Positions 38,204-47,775 of a stretch of 64,000 nt of DNA are shown one piece after another; the stretch's first letter is position 1, and every line of letters starts with the position of its first letter. A program made the position numbers and the translations under genes. The DNA lies in the NCBI RefSeq assembly GCF_003051105.1, contig NZ_QAOO01000005.1, forward strand, positions 1-64,000. Reading direction: 5' to 3'. This DNA is from Nitrosomonas nitrosa (GTDB taxonomy: Bacteria > Pseudomonadota > Gammaproteobacteria > Burkholderiales > Nitrosomonadaceae). The notes under the pieces were generated by a model, which searched no databases, had not been told where the DNA came from, and was given only the letters and a program-made list of their open reading frames with translations.

Positions 38204-39166
38204 TTACCGGCTAAATGTTGCTACAAAATCGGTGATTAATTCTGCAATACCTGTTTCAGGAAACCGATTGATTCCCGCTGCAGCTTCACGCCCGCCGCCT
38301 TCCGGATAACGGCGGCAAAAAGCCGAAGCGCTCTGTGGATACGTGCGCGCGGTACGCACGCTGGCCGAGTAGGTTCCTTCTCCATCGGGACAGAGAATTA
38401 AGTGCGCACGCTCGGGGTGCGCTTGTGACAAATCATTGGCCCAAACACCGATTACCCTGCGTGCCCATGCAGCGTCTGGAAGCAGATAAACCGCGGTTGT
38501 GGGTGAAACGAATTCTGGTGCCAAATTGCTAGCTTGCTCTCTATCCGATGCATAACCCGACGCAAGCACCGCCAGCTCCGGCGAATTGCCAAACACCTGG
38601 CGTGGATCGCTGAAATGACGCATCGCTTGAAAAAGTGCAGCGGGGTGAAAGTGCAAATCTTCGATCCGCGTACCATAGCCATTGTAGTTGAGCAGCTCAC
38701 CCAATTGACGCAGTCGAAGACAATCATCCAAATCCAACTTGAGTTCAGCACAGCGCCTTTCCGCAACCTGGACCAGGTTGTCTCCAAAAGCGGCAACGAT
38801 GGCCCATAAAGTAAAGCGCTCAGCGAGATAACGGTCGACCAGCAAGCTAGTGCAAACATTGGGAGACTCGTCGATAACGGCCAGCAGCCGGTCGTGTTTG
38901 GGAATATCACCAGCAAAGTGATGATCGAAGTAGCGTAGCTGTGCGCCTGCATCGAGTAACCGTTGAAGATCGGTACGGTTACGATCCAGTGAGATATCCA
39001 GCACGGTAATTTGATCCCCCTGCGTAGCTTTCACCTGTTTCAATAAAGTGACGTCACGTTTTACCCCAGTGATCAACTCCGTATCGAGCGGCTCGGCTAG
39101 CCTTAGCTGGATCAACGCACAAATACCGTCTGCGTCACCATTGAATACATCGATGTGGTTTGTCAT
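38204..39166 (-). CDS. DHH-family phosphoesterase
   Basis: A 320-residue protein with the DHH phosphoesterase motifs: NGDADGICAL near residue 9-18, LDISLDRN near 57, and FDHHFAGD near 80. These asparates and histidines bind the two metal ions. A C-terminal DHHA1-like part ends with GGGREAAAGINRFPE. Family members cleave phosphodiester or phosphoanhydride bonds in nanoRNA, cyclic dinucleotides or polyphosphates. The substrate here cannot be told. It sits at the end of the exopolysaccharide block and may be unrelated to it. Confidence 0.82.
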   Translation of the reverse strand: MTNHIDVFNGDADGICALIQLRLAEPLDTELITGVKRDVTLLKQVKATQGDQITVLDISLDRNRTDLQRLLDAGAQLRYFDHHFAGDIPKHDRLLAVIDESPNVCTSLLVDRYLAERFTLWAIVAAFGDNLVQVAERRCAELKLDLDDCLRLRQLGELLNYNGYGTRIEDLHFHPAALFQAMRHFSDPRQVFGNSPELAVLASGYASDREQASNLAPEFVSPTTAVYLLPDAAWARRVIGVWANDLSQAHPERAHLILCPDGEGTYSASVRTARTYPQSASAFCRRYPEGGGREAAAGINRFPETGIAELITDFVATFSR

Positions 39167-39222
39167 TTTTTAATCTTTCTTAACGTGCTATAGAATAAAT
39201 ACTGCATTACAAGTTCTGGTGC

Positions 39223-40443
39223 TTATACCACGTTGATCACTCCGAGCATCCTCTGAGCCAGTGCTGACCGGTCATATTTTTTGGCAGCTGCCAGGCAATT
39301 TTTTTGATACTGCTCATAAGCCGGTCGGTCGCATCGCATTTGCATCAAGCCCGCTATCAATTGGGTTGCATTTTCAGGTTCGAATACGATACCGACGCCT
39401 TCATTACGAACGATATCTGCAGATTCCCCAGCGACGCCATGGAGTACAGGTAAACTCATGCCCATACATTCAAATAACTTGGAAGGGATGACTGTCGTAA
39501 ACAGATCCGTTTTCTTCAGATGAATGATCGAAACATCCAATAATGACCAATAGCGTGCAACCTGATCCTTGGGCACCGAATCGATAAAAATGATGTTATC
39601 CAGCCCACGCCGCGCTGCTTCCTCCTTAAGCGCCTGCTTACGTGCGCCATCCCCAAGCAAAATAAATTGGAATGCTACGCCATCAGGAAGAGTGCGTATT
39701 TTTTCTGCGGCATCCAGCAATGTTTCTAAATGATGCGCCAATCCGTGTGTACCTACATAGCCAGCGACGAATTTTCCTTCCAGACCGAGTTGAGCAACCA
39801 GTTCAGCGTCTTTAGGCATCGGTTTGAAGCGAGACATATCTACGCCATTGGTAATTACCGTGATTTTGTCACTATTCACCCCGCGCGCAATCAGTGTTTT
39901 CTTGAAAGAATGAGTAACCGATACAATCTGGCTGGCTTTCCGGTAAAGAAACATTTCCACACGCTCAAGTAGACGGATTGCCGCGGAATCCTCCATAGCC
40001 CCCACTGCTTTGATCGATTCAGGCCATAAATCACGCAATTCAAATACGAAAGGAATGCGCTTCATGCGGCTTACCGCATAAGCGGCGCATGCCGTGAAGA
40101 ATTGCGGAGAAGTGCCGATTACGATATCTGGATGACGCACGAACAGCGATGCCAAGGTCGAGGTTAGCATAAAGCTTTGGTAATCCAGGATACGCCTGAC
40201 AAATCCTTCGTTCGCCGTGATGTATGACCACACCCGGATTACCCGAATACCCGCCATCTCTTCGCTTTGCCAAAGCCGGTTTTGGTAGCTTTCAAAAACT
40301 CGCCCCTTGGGAAAATTAGGCGCGCAGGTGATCACTGTGACCTGATGTCCCGCTTTTACCCATTCACGGCAATGCTCGAAAGTACGCGAAGCAGGCGCAT
40401 TGACTTCGGGAGGGAAATTATCGGTTAAAAACAATATATGCAT
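39223..40443 (-). CDS. Glycosyltransferase family 4 (WbuB-like)
   Basis: A 406-residue glycosyltransferase from the ATG at 40443, which lies one base beyond the TGA of the upstream heparinase-like gene. A longer in-frame start at 40524 would overlap that gene by 80 bases. The GT-B fold shows as MHILFLTDNFPPEVNAPASR at the N-terminus, an IVIGTSPQFF loop, VITNGVDMSRFKP, and the C-terminal donor site (AGYVGTHGLAHHLETLLDAA, and E-x7-E-like FECMGMSLPV). It probably adds a sugar to the lipid-linked repeat unit of the exopolysaccharide. Confidence 0.88.
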   Translation of the reverse strand: MHILFLTDNFPPEVNAPASRTFEHCREWVKAGHQVTVITCAPNFPKGRVFESYQNRLWQSEEMAGIRVIRVWSYITANEGFVRRILDYQSFMLTSTLASLFVRHPDIVIGTSPQFFTACAAYAVSRMKRIPFVFELRDLWPESIKAVGAMEDSAAIRLLERVEMFLYRKASQIVSVTHSFKKTLIARGVNSDKITVITNGVDMSRFKPMPKDAELVAQLGLEGKFVAGYVGTHGLAHHLETLLDAAEKIRTLPDGVAFQFILLGDGARKQALKEEAARRGLDNIIFIDSVPKDQVARYWSLLDVSIIHLKKTDLFTTVIPSKLFECMGMSLPVLHGVAGESADIVRNEGVGIVFEPENATQLIAGLMQMRCDRPAYEQYQKNCLAAAKKYDRSALAQRMLGVINVV

Positions 40444-40444
40444 T

Positions 40445-42097
40445 TCATGCCCATTTGAATTGAATACGGCTACGCCCATTATGCAAGTGCAATACGAGGC
40501 AACAGGATGGCTGGCTGCTACCAAAATACGGATGATAGGTCGATTTCTTAAGCTCTAATTCTCCCATCTCAACCTGCCAGGATAATTTACGGCCATTGGT
40601 TAAACTCAGGCTACCCGTTATTCCATGCCCAGACACGGCAGCTGTAATCGCAGGGTGTAAATGAAATCTCGCGGCAGCATGATTGAAAGACCCGCTGACG
40701 TGATCTTCGATCAGGAACGATTTAGCACCGAACTGCCATCGTCTGGTATGAACCGGGCCACCTGGCAGTCGACGATAACCATCATGACTGCAAACAATCT
40801 GAAGTTCATCATGCATCATCATTTCTAAACCAAATGGCCGCGCCCGCCGTGCCACCCGAAAGCCTGCCCATACTTCCGAAGAACTCTGCTCATTGACGAC
40901 GACGGTGTTATGCGCTGCCGTTTCCCGCTGACGCAACCGCTCATCACTCAGACCGTAACATGAAGTACCTGAATTGACTAAAACCCGTTCGCCAAATGCG
41001 GAAAGTTCGAAAGATAACGTATCGGCATGAGCATGTCCGGGCAGATAGTCTGGCCCAATCGGCGCGACATCGAGCAGTGCAACTATTTCGGGCTGAGTTA
41101 CACGAATATAACCACTTTGCGCCAGGTGAACGATACCATCCAAGTTACGGGTAGATTCTGCCATACCCAAATCACGGGCATACCGTTCCAGCTCTGAAGG
41201 CGTGGGCGCAATACCTAACGCTGCATCATTGAACAAGCTGATTTCTCCATCCGGATGACACATTGTCGCTAACCAATCACGCATCAGATTTATGCGCCGG
41301 GGCCAGTCTGCGATGACTGTGCGCCAATGTGGCGGCAGCGCGTTGGCAAAGGTGGTGGTGATATTGTTCAAATCCAGCATGTCTTCGAGTGCTAACGCAT
41401 GGTACATCGTACTGCGTTCAAATTGTCCGCCATCTGCTAGAATCTGCTCCGCTATTTCTCTACTTAGAATCCGCATGCCTTTCTTCAGCCAACCTGAAGC
41501 TTCCCGGCCATCGAAAAACAAACCGGCGAACACCAGTGCCTTGGCATTGGCAAACAGATGATTGCCAAGTAAATGAATCTCCAGTCGTTTTGCGAGCCAG
41601 CGCGTCTGGACGGCCAGACTCTCCAGGCATTCATCAGGCAATTCATTACCAGCCAGCGACCATTTGATCCAATTCACTATACGCAAGGAAGTGGGGTAAG
41701 GTTCCCAACCGGTACCTGTAGCAGGCGGATTCTCCTGTACCCAGCGTAGTAGCAGAGCACGGTGCCACTCACTCCGAGCTGCAGCATCCTGCGCATTCAA
41801 ATCTTCGAAGTAGTGGAGGTTATAGCGCCAAAGCTTCTCTAAATTATCACCGTCCCAGCCATGCTCCGATAAACCATGGACTTCATTCAAAAAATGAAAA
41901 CGATCATGATCTACCAGACTGATCGGCCGCCGGGCAGGTAACACCCACTGATTATTACCGGCAACCCGGCAGGACGGAGCAGGCCGCAGATCAATTTTAG
42001 GTCGCAATAACCGGAACCATACTCGCCCAAATAGCTGTACTGGACGTAAATACCGCAAAGTATGCCAGTAACGTGCGATGTGTCGTATAGAAATCAT
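40445..42097 (-). CDS. Heparinase II/III family protein
   Basis: A 550-residue protein with an N-terminal alpha/alpha toroid (about 60-330; YNLHYFEDLNAQDAA, LRIVNWIKWSLAGNEL, LGNHLFANAKALVFAGLFF) and a C-terminal beta-sandwich (LPGHAHADTLSFELSAFGERVLVNSGTSCY region, split near residue 370). These features match heparinase II/III-type polysaccharide lyases that are common in exopolysaccharide loci. The uronate-type substrate is inferred. There is no obvious signal peptide, and the start lies just outside the tandem-repeat block. Confidence 0.87.
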   Translation of the reverse strand: MISIRHIARYWHTLRYLRPVQLFGRVWFRLLRPKIDLRPAPSCRVAGNNQWVLPARRPISLVDHDRFHFLNEVHGLSEHGWDGDNLEKLWRYNLHYFEDLNAQDAAARSEWHRALLLRWVQENPPATGTGWEPYPTSLRIVNWIKWSLAGNELPDECLESLAVQTRWLAKRLEIHLLGNHLFANAKALVFAGLFFDGREASGWLKKGMRILSREIAEQILADGGQFERSTMYHALALEDMLDLNNITTTFANALPPHWRTVIADWPRRINLMRDWLATMCHPDGEISLFNDAALGIAPTPSELERYARDLGMAESTRNLDGIVHLAQSGYIRVTQPEIVALLDVAPIGPDYLPGHAHADTLSFELSAFGERVLVNSGTSCYGLSDERLRQRETAAHNTVVVNEQSSSEVWAGFRVARRARPFGLEMMMHDELQIVCSHDGYRRLPGGPVHTRRWQFGAKSFLIEDHVSGSFNHAAARFHLHPAITAAVSGHGITGSLSLTNGRKLSWQVEMGELELKKSTYHPYFGSSQPSCCLVLHLHNGRSRIQFKWA

Positions 42098-42179
42098 AAA
42101 AATTATGGATATAAACCTTGTGCTTCATTTTATTTAAATGACGGCTGAGATATTGCTACATTCTCAACAAGAGCAACAC

Positions 42180-43389
42180 CGTCATTGCGAGGCGGCGTAG
42201 CCGCCGTGGTAATCCAGTTTTTCCAAAGGAATCGCATTGACTCCAGACTATTTTCACCTCTTTATCACGCTGCCAAGAGTTGATCCGCCAACCATGACAG
42301 TGCAGGACATTTATTACGTCATCGCAGCTAACCAGCACCTTACTGGATTGCTTCGCTGCGCTCGCAATGACGTCAGCAGCACGAGCTTGCTTACTATGCA
42401 AATCCACCGCTCGTCATTGCGAGGCGGCCATGCCGCCGTGGCAATCCAGTTTTTCCGAAGGAATCACATTGACTCTTAATTATTTTCACTCCTTTGTCAC
42501 GTAGCCAAGAGTTGATCCGCCAACCATGACAGTGCAGGACATTTTTTACGTAATCACAGCTAACCAGCACCTTACTGGATTGCTTCGCTATGCTCGCAAT
42601 GACGGGAGCAGCACGAATTTGCTTACTATGCAAACCTACCGCTCGTCATTGCGAGGCGGCCATGCCGCCGTGGCAATCCAGTTTTTTCAAAGGAATCGCA
42701 TTGACTCCAGACTATTTTCACCTCTTTATCACGCTGCCAAGGGTTGATCCGCCAACCATGACAGTGCAGGACATTTATTACGTCATCGCAGCTAACCAGC
42801 ACCTTACTGGATTGCTTCACTGCGCTCGCAATGACATAAGTGGACGGAATCGGCATGAACTTGCTTACTATGCAAACCTACCGCGCGTCATTGCGAGGCG
42901 GCATGGCCGCCGCGGCAATCCAGTTTTTCCGAAGCAATCACATTGACTCCAGACTATTTTCACCTCTTTATCACGCTGCCAAGAGTTGATCCGCCAACCA
43001 TGACAGTGCAGGGCATTTATTACGTCATCGCAGCTAACCAGCACCTTACTGGATTGCTTCACTGCGCTCGCAATGACGTCAGCAGCACGAATTTGCTTAC
43101 TATGCAAACCTACCGCGCGTCATTGCGAGGCGGCATAGCCACCGCGGCAATCCAGTTTTTCCGAAGGAATCACATTGACTCTTAATTATTTTCACTCCTT
43201 TATCACGTAGCCAAGAGTTGATCCGCCAACCATGACAGAACAGGACATTTATTATGTAATTACAGCTAATCAGCGCCTTACTGGATTGCCTCGCTGCGCT
43301 CGCAATGACGTCAGCAGCACGAGCTTGCTTACTATGCAAATCCACCGCGCGTCATTGCGAGGCGGCATGGCCGCCGTGGCAATCCAAAC
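42180..43389. repeat. Tandem repeat block A, about 232-bp units
   Basis: Five complete units and the left module of a sixth start at 42180, 42412, 42644, 42886, 43118 and 43350 (spacing 232, 232, 242, 232, 232). Each begins with a palindromic module (GTCATTGCGAGGCGGC, then GCCGCCGTGGCAATCCAG). A spacer of about 120 bases follows, with GAGTTGATCCGCCAACCATG, and then an inverted second module (CTGGATTGCTTCGC to GCTCGCAATGACG). The modules resemble REP-like sequences scattered in many proteobacteria. Short reading frames on both strands here are by-products of the repeat. Confidence 0.9.
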
Positions 43390-43430
43390 TTCCTCACAAA
43401 GGAATTACTTGTTCACTCTAATCTGCTTCA

Positions 43431-43721
43431 TTAAACAATACTATCGTATAGATCTTGCCAACCTGGATTCTTGGCCTCGATCAACTTTAACTTCTTTAAT
43501 CTTGATCCAGCTTTTATCTGCTTTTCTCGCATAATCGCCGTTTCCATGGATTCACAAAGCTCGAAATAGACCAATGTGTGTACCCTGTATTTTTTGGTAA
43601 ATCCTTCTACCTGATCATTCTTATGTTCCCAAACACGCTTAACAAGATTTGAAGTAACGCCGGTATAAAGTGTGCCATTACGCTGACTTGCCAAAATATA
43701 AACTGCAGGCTGTTTTTCCAT
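43431..43721 (-). CDS. GIY-YIG nuclease-domain protein embedded in the repeat block
   Basis: A 96-residue single-domain protein of the GIY-YIG family. The signature appears as VYIL followed by GTLYTGVTSNL, the catalytic arginine in RVWEHK, and the metal-binding glutamate in AIMREKQIKA. It resembles the small YhbQ/UPF0213-type proteins. The gene occupies the spacer of one repeat unit: the left module ends near 43389 and the right module resumes at about 43773, so roughly 385 bases replace the usual 120. The ribosome-binding site is weak. Function is unknown, and a nicking activity on the repeats or on branched DNA is speculation. Confidence 0.8.
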   Translation of the reverse strand: MEKQPAVYILASQRNGTLYTGVTSNLVKRVWEHKNDQVEGFTKKYRVHTLVYFELCESMETAIMREKQIKAGSRLKKLKLIEAKNPGWQDLYDSIV

Positions 43722-43772
43722 CCGGAGTGCTGACTTTAGGTTACTAATATGACATGTTATTTACATTTAACG

Positions 43773-44360
43773 GCTTTACTGGATTGCTTCACTACGTTCG
43801 CAATGACGGGGAACGTGACACATCATTTACTTGCAGCGCTAACCATTTTGTCATTGCGAGGCGGCGCAGCCGCCGCGGCAATCCATCCTTTTGCCAAAGA
43901 GATAAAATCCATAATCTAGGCAATATTTTCCATACACCTAAGCATGTAACCAAATAATTATCGGCTGACGATGACAGTGAGCGGTATTTATTACGTTATT
44001 TCAGCTAACCAGCACCTTACTGGATTGCTTCGCTGCGCTCGCAATGACGTCAGCAGCACGAGCTTGCTTACTATGCAAACCTACCGCGCGTCATTGCGAG
44101 GCGGCATGGCCGCCGTGGCAATCCAGTTTTTCCGAAGGAATCGCATTGACTCCAGACTATTTTCACCTCTTTATCACGCTGCCAAGGGTTGATCCGCCAA
44201 TCATGACAGTGCAGGGCATTTATTACGTCATCGCAGCTAACCAGCACCTTACTGGATTGCTTCGCTATGCTCGCAATGACGTCAGCAGCACGAACTTGCT
44301 TACTATGCAAACCTACCGCGCGTCATTGCGAGGCGGCGTAGCCGCCGTGGCAATCCAGTA
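43773..44360. repeat. Tandem repeat block B, continuation of the 232-bp units
   Basis: A right module at about 43773-43807 completes the interrupted sixth unit. Further units start at 43850, 44089 and 44321, and the last has only its left module. The copies at 44089 and 44321 match block A closely, while the 43850 copy is more diverged (spacer ACATCATTTACTTGCAGC and CCATCCTTTTGCC). The block ends about 45 bases before the stop codon of the ADH-Gfo/Idh fusion gene. Confidence 0.88.
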
Positions 44361-44403
44361 TTGTTATCAAAATAACAACCTTACGATCCAAGAACCCAAT
44401 CAC

Positions 44404-46530
44404 TCACGATGACAGCAAAATAGACATTCGGCTGACTTCCACAATCTCGGTAAAAGGAATGGGGGATAAGCCACCCTCGTTAATGGCTTTAACGAACGCT
44501 TCTGCGCATGCCCTCTGTCCTTTGTCTTGGCTCCAAAGATTCATACTTTTGAAGCCTGGCCATGCATAACTCTTGAGTTTCCGAAAATTATCCAACTGCA
44601 ATACGCGACCAGCGGCGAAGATTTCTAGGCGTTCCTTGGGGAAAGCCTTGCAGCCGTTGGCAAAATAGTGGACAGTGCCAATCGAACCATCGGCAAATCC
44701 CAATTGCAGGCTCACGGTATCGTTGCTTGTTGAGGCCATGGTCATTCGGGTTTGTTCTACAATTGGCGTGTCTGCCAAATAGCGCAATAAATCGATGAAG
44801 TGGCAACCCTCGCCGATGATGCGGCCGCCGCCGACCTCTTTATCCTGAGTCCAATGATCACTGGGTATCGACCCCGCATTGACCGTCATTACAAACGATT
44901 TGGGTCCGCTTACACTGGCCAGCAACGATTTGATTTTCTGTACATGGGGCGAAAAGCGACGGTTGAAGCCGACCATTACCAGCGGCGCATTGCCTTGATC
45001 TTGCAGACGGGCATAGGTTGCTTCAATTTTCGCGAGCTCTTCCAAAGTCAAGCATAGGGGTTTTTCCACGAACACGTGTTTGCCTGCAGTGAGTGCCTGG
45101 CATACGAGATCGGCGTGACTGTCATGGCGGGTCGTGATGACCACTGTATTGATCTCAGGGTCGGTGAATACGGTTTCTGTGGCCGTGGTTGTTTCTTCAA
45201 AGCCATATTTTCGCCCTGCATGCACGCCACTGACCCCTCCGCTGGAGGCTACCACTTTCATGCGGGCGCCGGTTTGCTTGAAGGCCGGAATCAACACAGA
45301 GGTGGCATAATTCCCAGAACCCACGAAAGCAATGGCGGCGTTCATATGCTGAGAGGGAAGCGGGCGTTGGGTGGAAAGCCTGACCGTTTGCTGCCTAAGC
45401 TCGGCTTCGGGCTTTTCCTCAGTCGTAGGGTATTGCAAGAGGATTCCCAAGGAAGGTGCGGCTTCGGCGATCAATTGATAGGCCTTTTCAGCCTCATCGA
45501 TGGCGAATCGGTGCGAAATCAATGGTTTCACATCCAGCCTGCCATCGGCCAGCATATCCAACACAGCTTCAAAATTGCGCTGCTCAGTCCAACGGACAAA
45601 ACCGACCGGATAATCTTGGCCTTTTTCCTCATAGTTCGGATCATAGCGTCCCGGCCCGTAAGAACACGAAACCTGGAATGTCAGCTCTTTTTCATAGAAA
45701 TCAGCCCGAGATAATTCGAGCCCTGTGACACCTACCAGCACAATCCGCCCCCGTTTGCGGCACATCAGGGCAGCCTGATGCACGGGCTCGCTGCTTTTGG
45801 TCGAAGCGGTAATGATAACGGCGTCGATGCCCCGGCCGCGTGAGAAGCGCTGTGCCGCCGCCACTGGATCTTCTCCAGCGGATAGGTTCACGATCTCCGC
45901 ACCAAACTGTTGGGCGAGCGCCAGTTTGTCGGCGTCGTAATCGATACCCAGCACCCGGCAACCATGCGCGCGCAACAACTGCACAGCGATTAGCCCGATC
46001 AGCCCGAGCCCTGTCACAACGATGGATTCTCCCAGGGTAGGCTGCACAAGTCGGATACCCTGCAATGCAATCGCGGCAATCACCGTGTAGGCGGCTTCTT
46101 CATCGGAGACACTATCAGGGATGCGCGCACATAAATTTGTTGGTACAGAGACCACTTCCGCATGCTTGCCATTGGAAGCGACGCGATCCCCGGTGGAGAA
46201 CCCTGCAACGCCATCGCCTACCTCCATGACCACGCCTACATTGCAATAGCCAAGCGGCAAGGGCTGATCCAGTTTGTTGAATACCGTCTCGACCGTCGGT
46301 TTCAGGCCATCCGTTTTGATTTTATCCAGCACCATGCGCACTTTGTCAGGTTGTTGACGAGCCTTGTCAATCCAACCCGCCTTGCCAAATTCGACCAGCA
46401 TGCGTTCCGTTCCAACGGAAACCAAAGTCTGGGTCGTACGGATAAGGAGTTGGCCTCGCTTGACAGATGGACAAGGAATTTCGGCGATTTCTGTTGCGCC
46501 GGTTTTGAGGGATTGCAGGATTTGTTTCAT
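44404..46530 (-). CDS. Two-domain oxidoreductase: zinc alcohol dehydrogenase-like plus Gfo/Idh/MocA
   Basis: A 708-residue fusion from the ATG at 46530. A longer in-frame start at 46566 is less likely. Residues 1 to about 370 are a medium-chain dehydrogenase (VGTERMLVEFGKAGW, VTGLGLIGLIAVQLLRA as the NAD-binding loop). From about residue 395 a Gfo/Idh/MocA domain follows (AIAFVGSGNYATSVLIPAF, and the family motif HVFVEKPLCLT). Such fusions are common in exopolysaccharide clusters and may oxidise and reduce sugar-nucleotide intermediates. The protein ends soon after SPIPFTEIVEVSRMSI, close to the repeat block, and may have lost a few terminal residues. Confidence 0.88.
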   Translation of the reverse strand: MKQILQSLKTGATEIAEIPCPSVKRGQLLIRTTQTLVSVGTERMLVEFGKAGWIDKARQQPDKVRMVLDKIKTDGLKPTVETVFNKLDQPLPLGYCNVGVVMEVGDGVAGFSTGDRVASNGKHAEVVSVPTNLCARIPDSVSDEEAAYTVIAAIALQGIRLVQPTLGESIVVTGLGLIGLIAVQLLRAHGCRVLGIDYDADKLALAQQFGAEIVNLSAGEDPVAAAQRFSRGRGIDAVIITASTKSSEPVHQAALMCRKRGRIVLVGVTGLELSRADFYEKELTFQVSCSYGPGRYDPNYEEKGQDYPVGFVRWTEQRNFEAVLDMLADGRLDVKPLISHRFAIDEAEKAYQLIAEAAPSLGILLQYPTTEEKPEAELRQQTVRLSTQRPLPSQHMNAAIAFVGSGNYATSVLIPAFKQTGARMKVVASSGGVSGVHAGRKYGFEETTTATETVFTDPEINTVVITTRHDSHADLVCQALTAGKHVFVEKPLCLTLEELAKIEATYARLQDQGNAPLVMVGFNRRFSPHVQKIKSLLASVSGPKSFVMTVNAGSIPSDHWTQDKEVGGGRIIGEGCHFIDLLRYLADTPIVEQTRMTMASTSNDTVSLQLGFADGSIGTVHYFANGCKAFPKERLEIFAAGRVLQLDNFRKLKSYAWPGFKSMNLWSQDKGQRACAEAFVKAINEGGLSPIPFTEIVEVSRMSILLSS

Positions 46531-46562
46531 CAATGTTCGATTATCATAAAAAAATGTGTAGT

Positions 46563-47756
46563 TCAAACAATCTTCATAAAATTATTGAATGATTGTTCAT
46601 CTTCAAAAAAGTATTTCCATTTTGTATTTCGTATAGCGCTCATATCATCAATTTTTCTTGTGACAAGTAGTAATTCTTTGGGGAAGCGCGCTCGCAATTC
46701 ATTGACTAAATTATCTAATATGGCTGAATCTGCATTGGAGGACAGTGAATAAACAAAGGTCAATACACCTGGTTTGGTTTGAATGAAACAATACCGGTCT
46801 ACAGCTAACCACGATGAGGAGTGGAGGCCGAACACCACGTGATTGAATGGCACAGAAGTACCATCCTCCATAACCACTTGCTTGTTAGAACGGCCTTGTA
46901 GCCCATGAAGTATGATTGTTTTGCAACCGAGGATGGATGATTCTGCTATTTCAGCCGATGAACAAATATCACCGGTTCGATACCAGCGCTTAGAGAAAAA
47001 TGGGTTCATGCGGCTCTTGCCAACAATCTCAAGATGATTCGGGTGCCGAATAAATGCGATATCAGAATACCCTGGCACAACAGCATAAGTACCATCAGCC
47101 TCCTTGACAGCAAGCGCCACTTGCTCTGATTGCCCATACCAGGCAAGCGTTCTGCAACCTAGCATTGTCAGAAAAAATGCTTCGTGCAAAGCTGTGCACT
47201 CCTCGCTTCCAGACAGAACCGCCATCACACCACACGGGAAGGTAAGACCAAGAGCATGGCAACGCCTCAGGAATCTTTCAAGCAAAGATGGATAGCAGTG
47301 AATGAATTGCGGTTTAAATTTGCAGATTGCATCGAACTTGAAAATGATTTCTTCATCACTCCATCCTTCGCATGAAATAATCAACCTATTCCCTGCTTGG
47401 CGAACGCCTCCTGGCACCAGTACACCACGTAAAACGGCGACTCGTGAGTCAGTGGTAAAACCCACTAAATGCCAAAGACGATCGATAAATGCTTGTTCTC
47501 TCTGCAGTGCCGAAATGGGCTGCGGGAAAACCAAAGGTGCGCCCGATGTACCAGAAGTAGAAGCATGGCGCCAACCGAGAGGTAATTTCTTATTTATACA
47601 TTGATTGCGCATTTCCAACTTGCTTATGGTTGTATCTTCATCCAGATATTTTATCGGTTCGAGGAGAGCTGCATTTTGAGCATCCTGAAGAGCAGAGGCA
47701 TAAACACCTGTGCGCTTTATAAATTCAGTCAATCTATCTTTAAGTTGGAAAATCAT
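46563..47756 (-). CDS. CapK/phenylacetate-CoA ligase-like adenylate-forming protein
   Basis: A 397-residue protein (ATG at 47756 preferred; an ATG at 47798 overlaps the upstream gene by 23 bases). The AMP-binding motif STSGTSGAPLVFP lies near residue 70, with GYSDIAFI, WYRTGDIC and LHGLQGR-type segments later. It matches the phenylacetate-CoA ligase/CapK family found in capsule and exopolysaccharide loci, which probably activates a carboxylic acid for transfer to a sugar. The partner acyltransferase could be the hexapeptide protein encoded at 50160. The acid itself is unknown. Confidence 0.8.
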   Translation of the reverse strand: MIFQLKDRLTEFIKRTGVYASALQDAQNAALLEPIKYLDEDTTISKLEMRNQCINKKLPLGWRHASTSGTSGAPLVFPQPISALQREQAFIDRLWHLVGFTTDSRVAVLRGVLVPGGVRQAGNRLIISCEGWSDEEIIFKFDAICKFKPQFIHCYPSLLERFLRRCHALGLTFPCGVMAVLSGSEECTALHEAFFLTMLGCRTLAWYGQSEQVALAVKEADGTYAVVPGYSDIAFIRHPNHLEIVGKSRMNPFFSKRWYRTGDICSSAEIAESSILGCKTIILHGLQGRSNKQVVMEDGTSVPFNHVVFGLHSSSWLAVDRYCFIQTKPGVLTFVYSLSSNADSAILDNLVNELRARFPKELLLVTRKIDDMSAIRNTKWKYFFEDEQSFNNFMKIV

Positions 47757-47775
47757 GTCGATATACAGAGCTGGT

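Noticed and set aside
42180..44360. Possible CRISPR array
   Set aside because: The units are 232 bp with conserved spacers and palindromic modules, unlike 25-40 bp CRISPR repeats with unique spacers, and no cas genes are present.
42156..44412. About 15 overlapping reading frames of 60-120 codons on both strands in the repeat block
   Set aside because: They share near-identical sequences that follow the 232-bp repeat in every frame and lack ribosome-binding sites or protein-like composition. They are by-products of the repeat, except for the GIY-YIG gene.
45076..45714. A 212-codon plus-strand frame opposite the ADH-Gfo/Idh gene
   Set aside because: It is fully antisense to a well-supported gene and has a composition typical of antisense frames, with no recognisable motifs.
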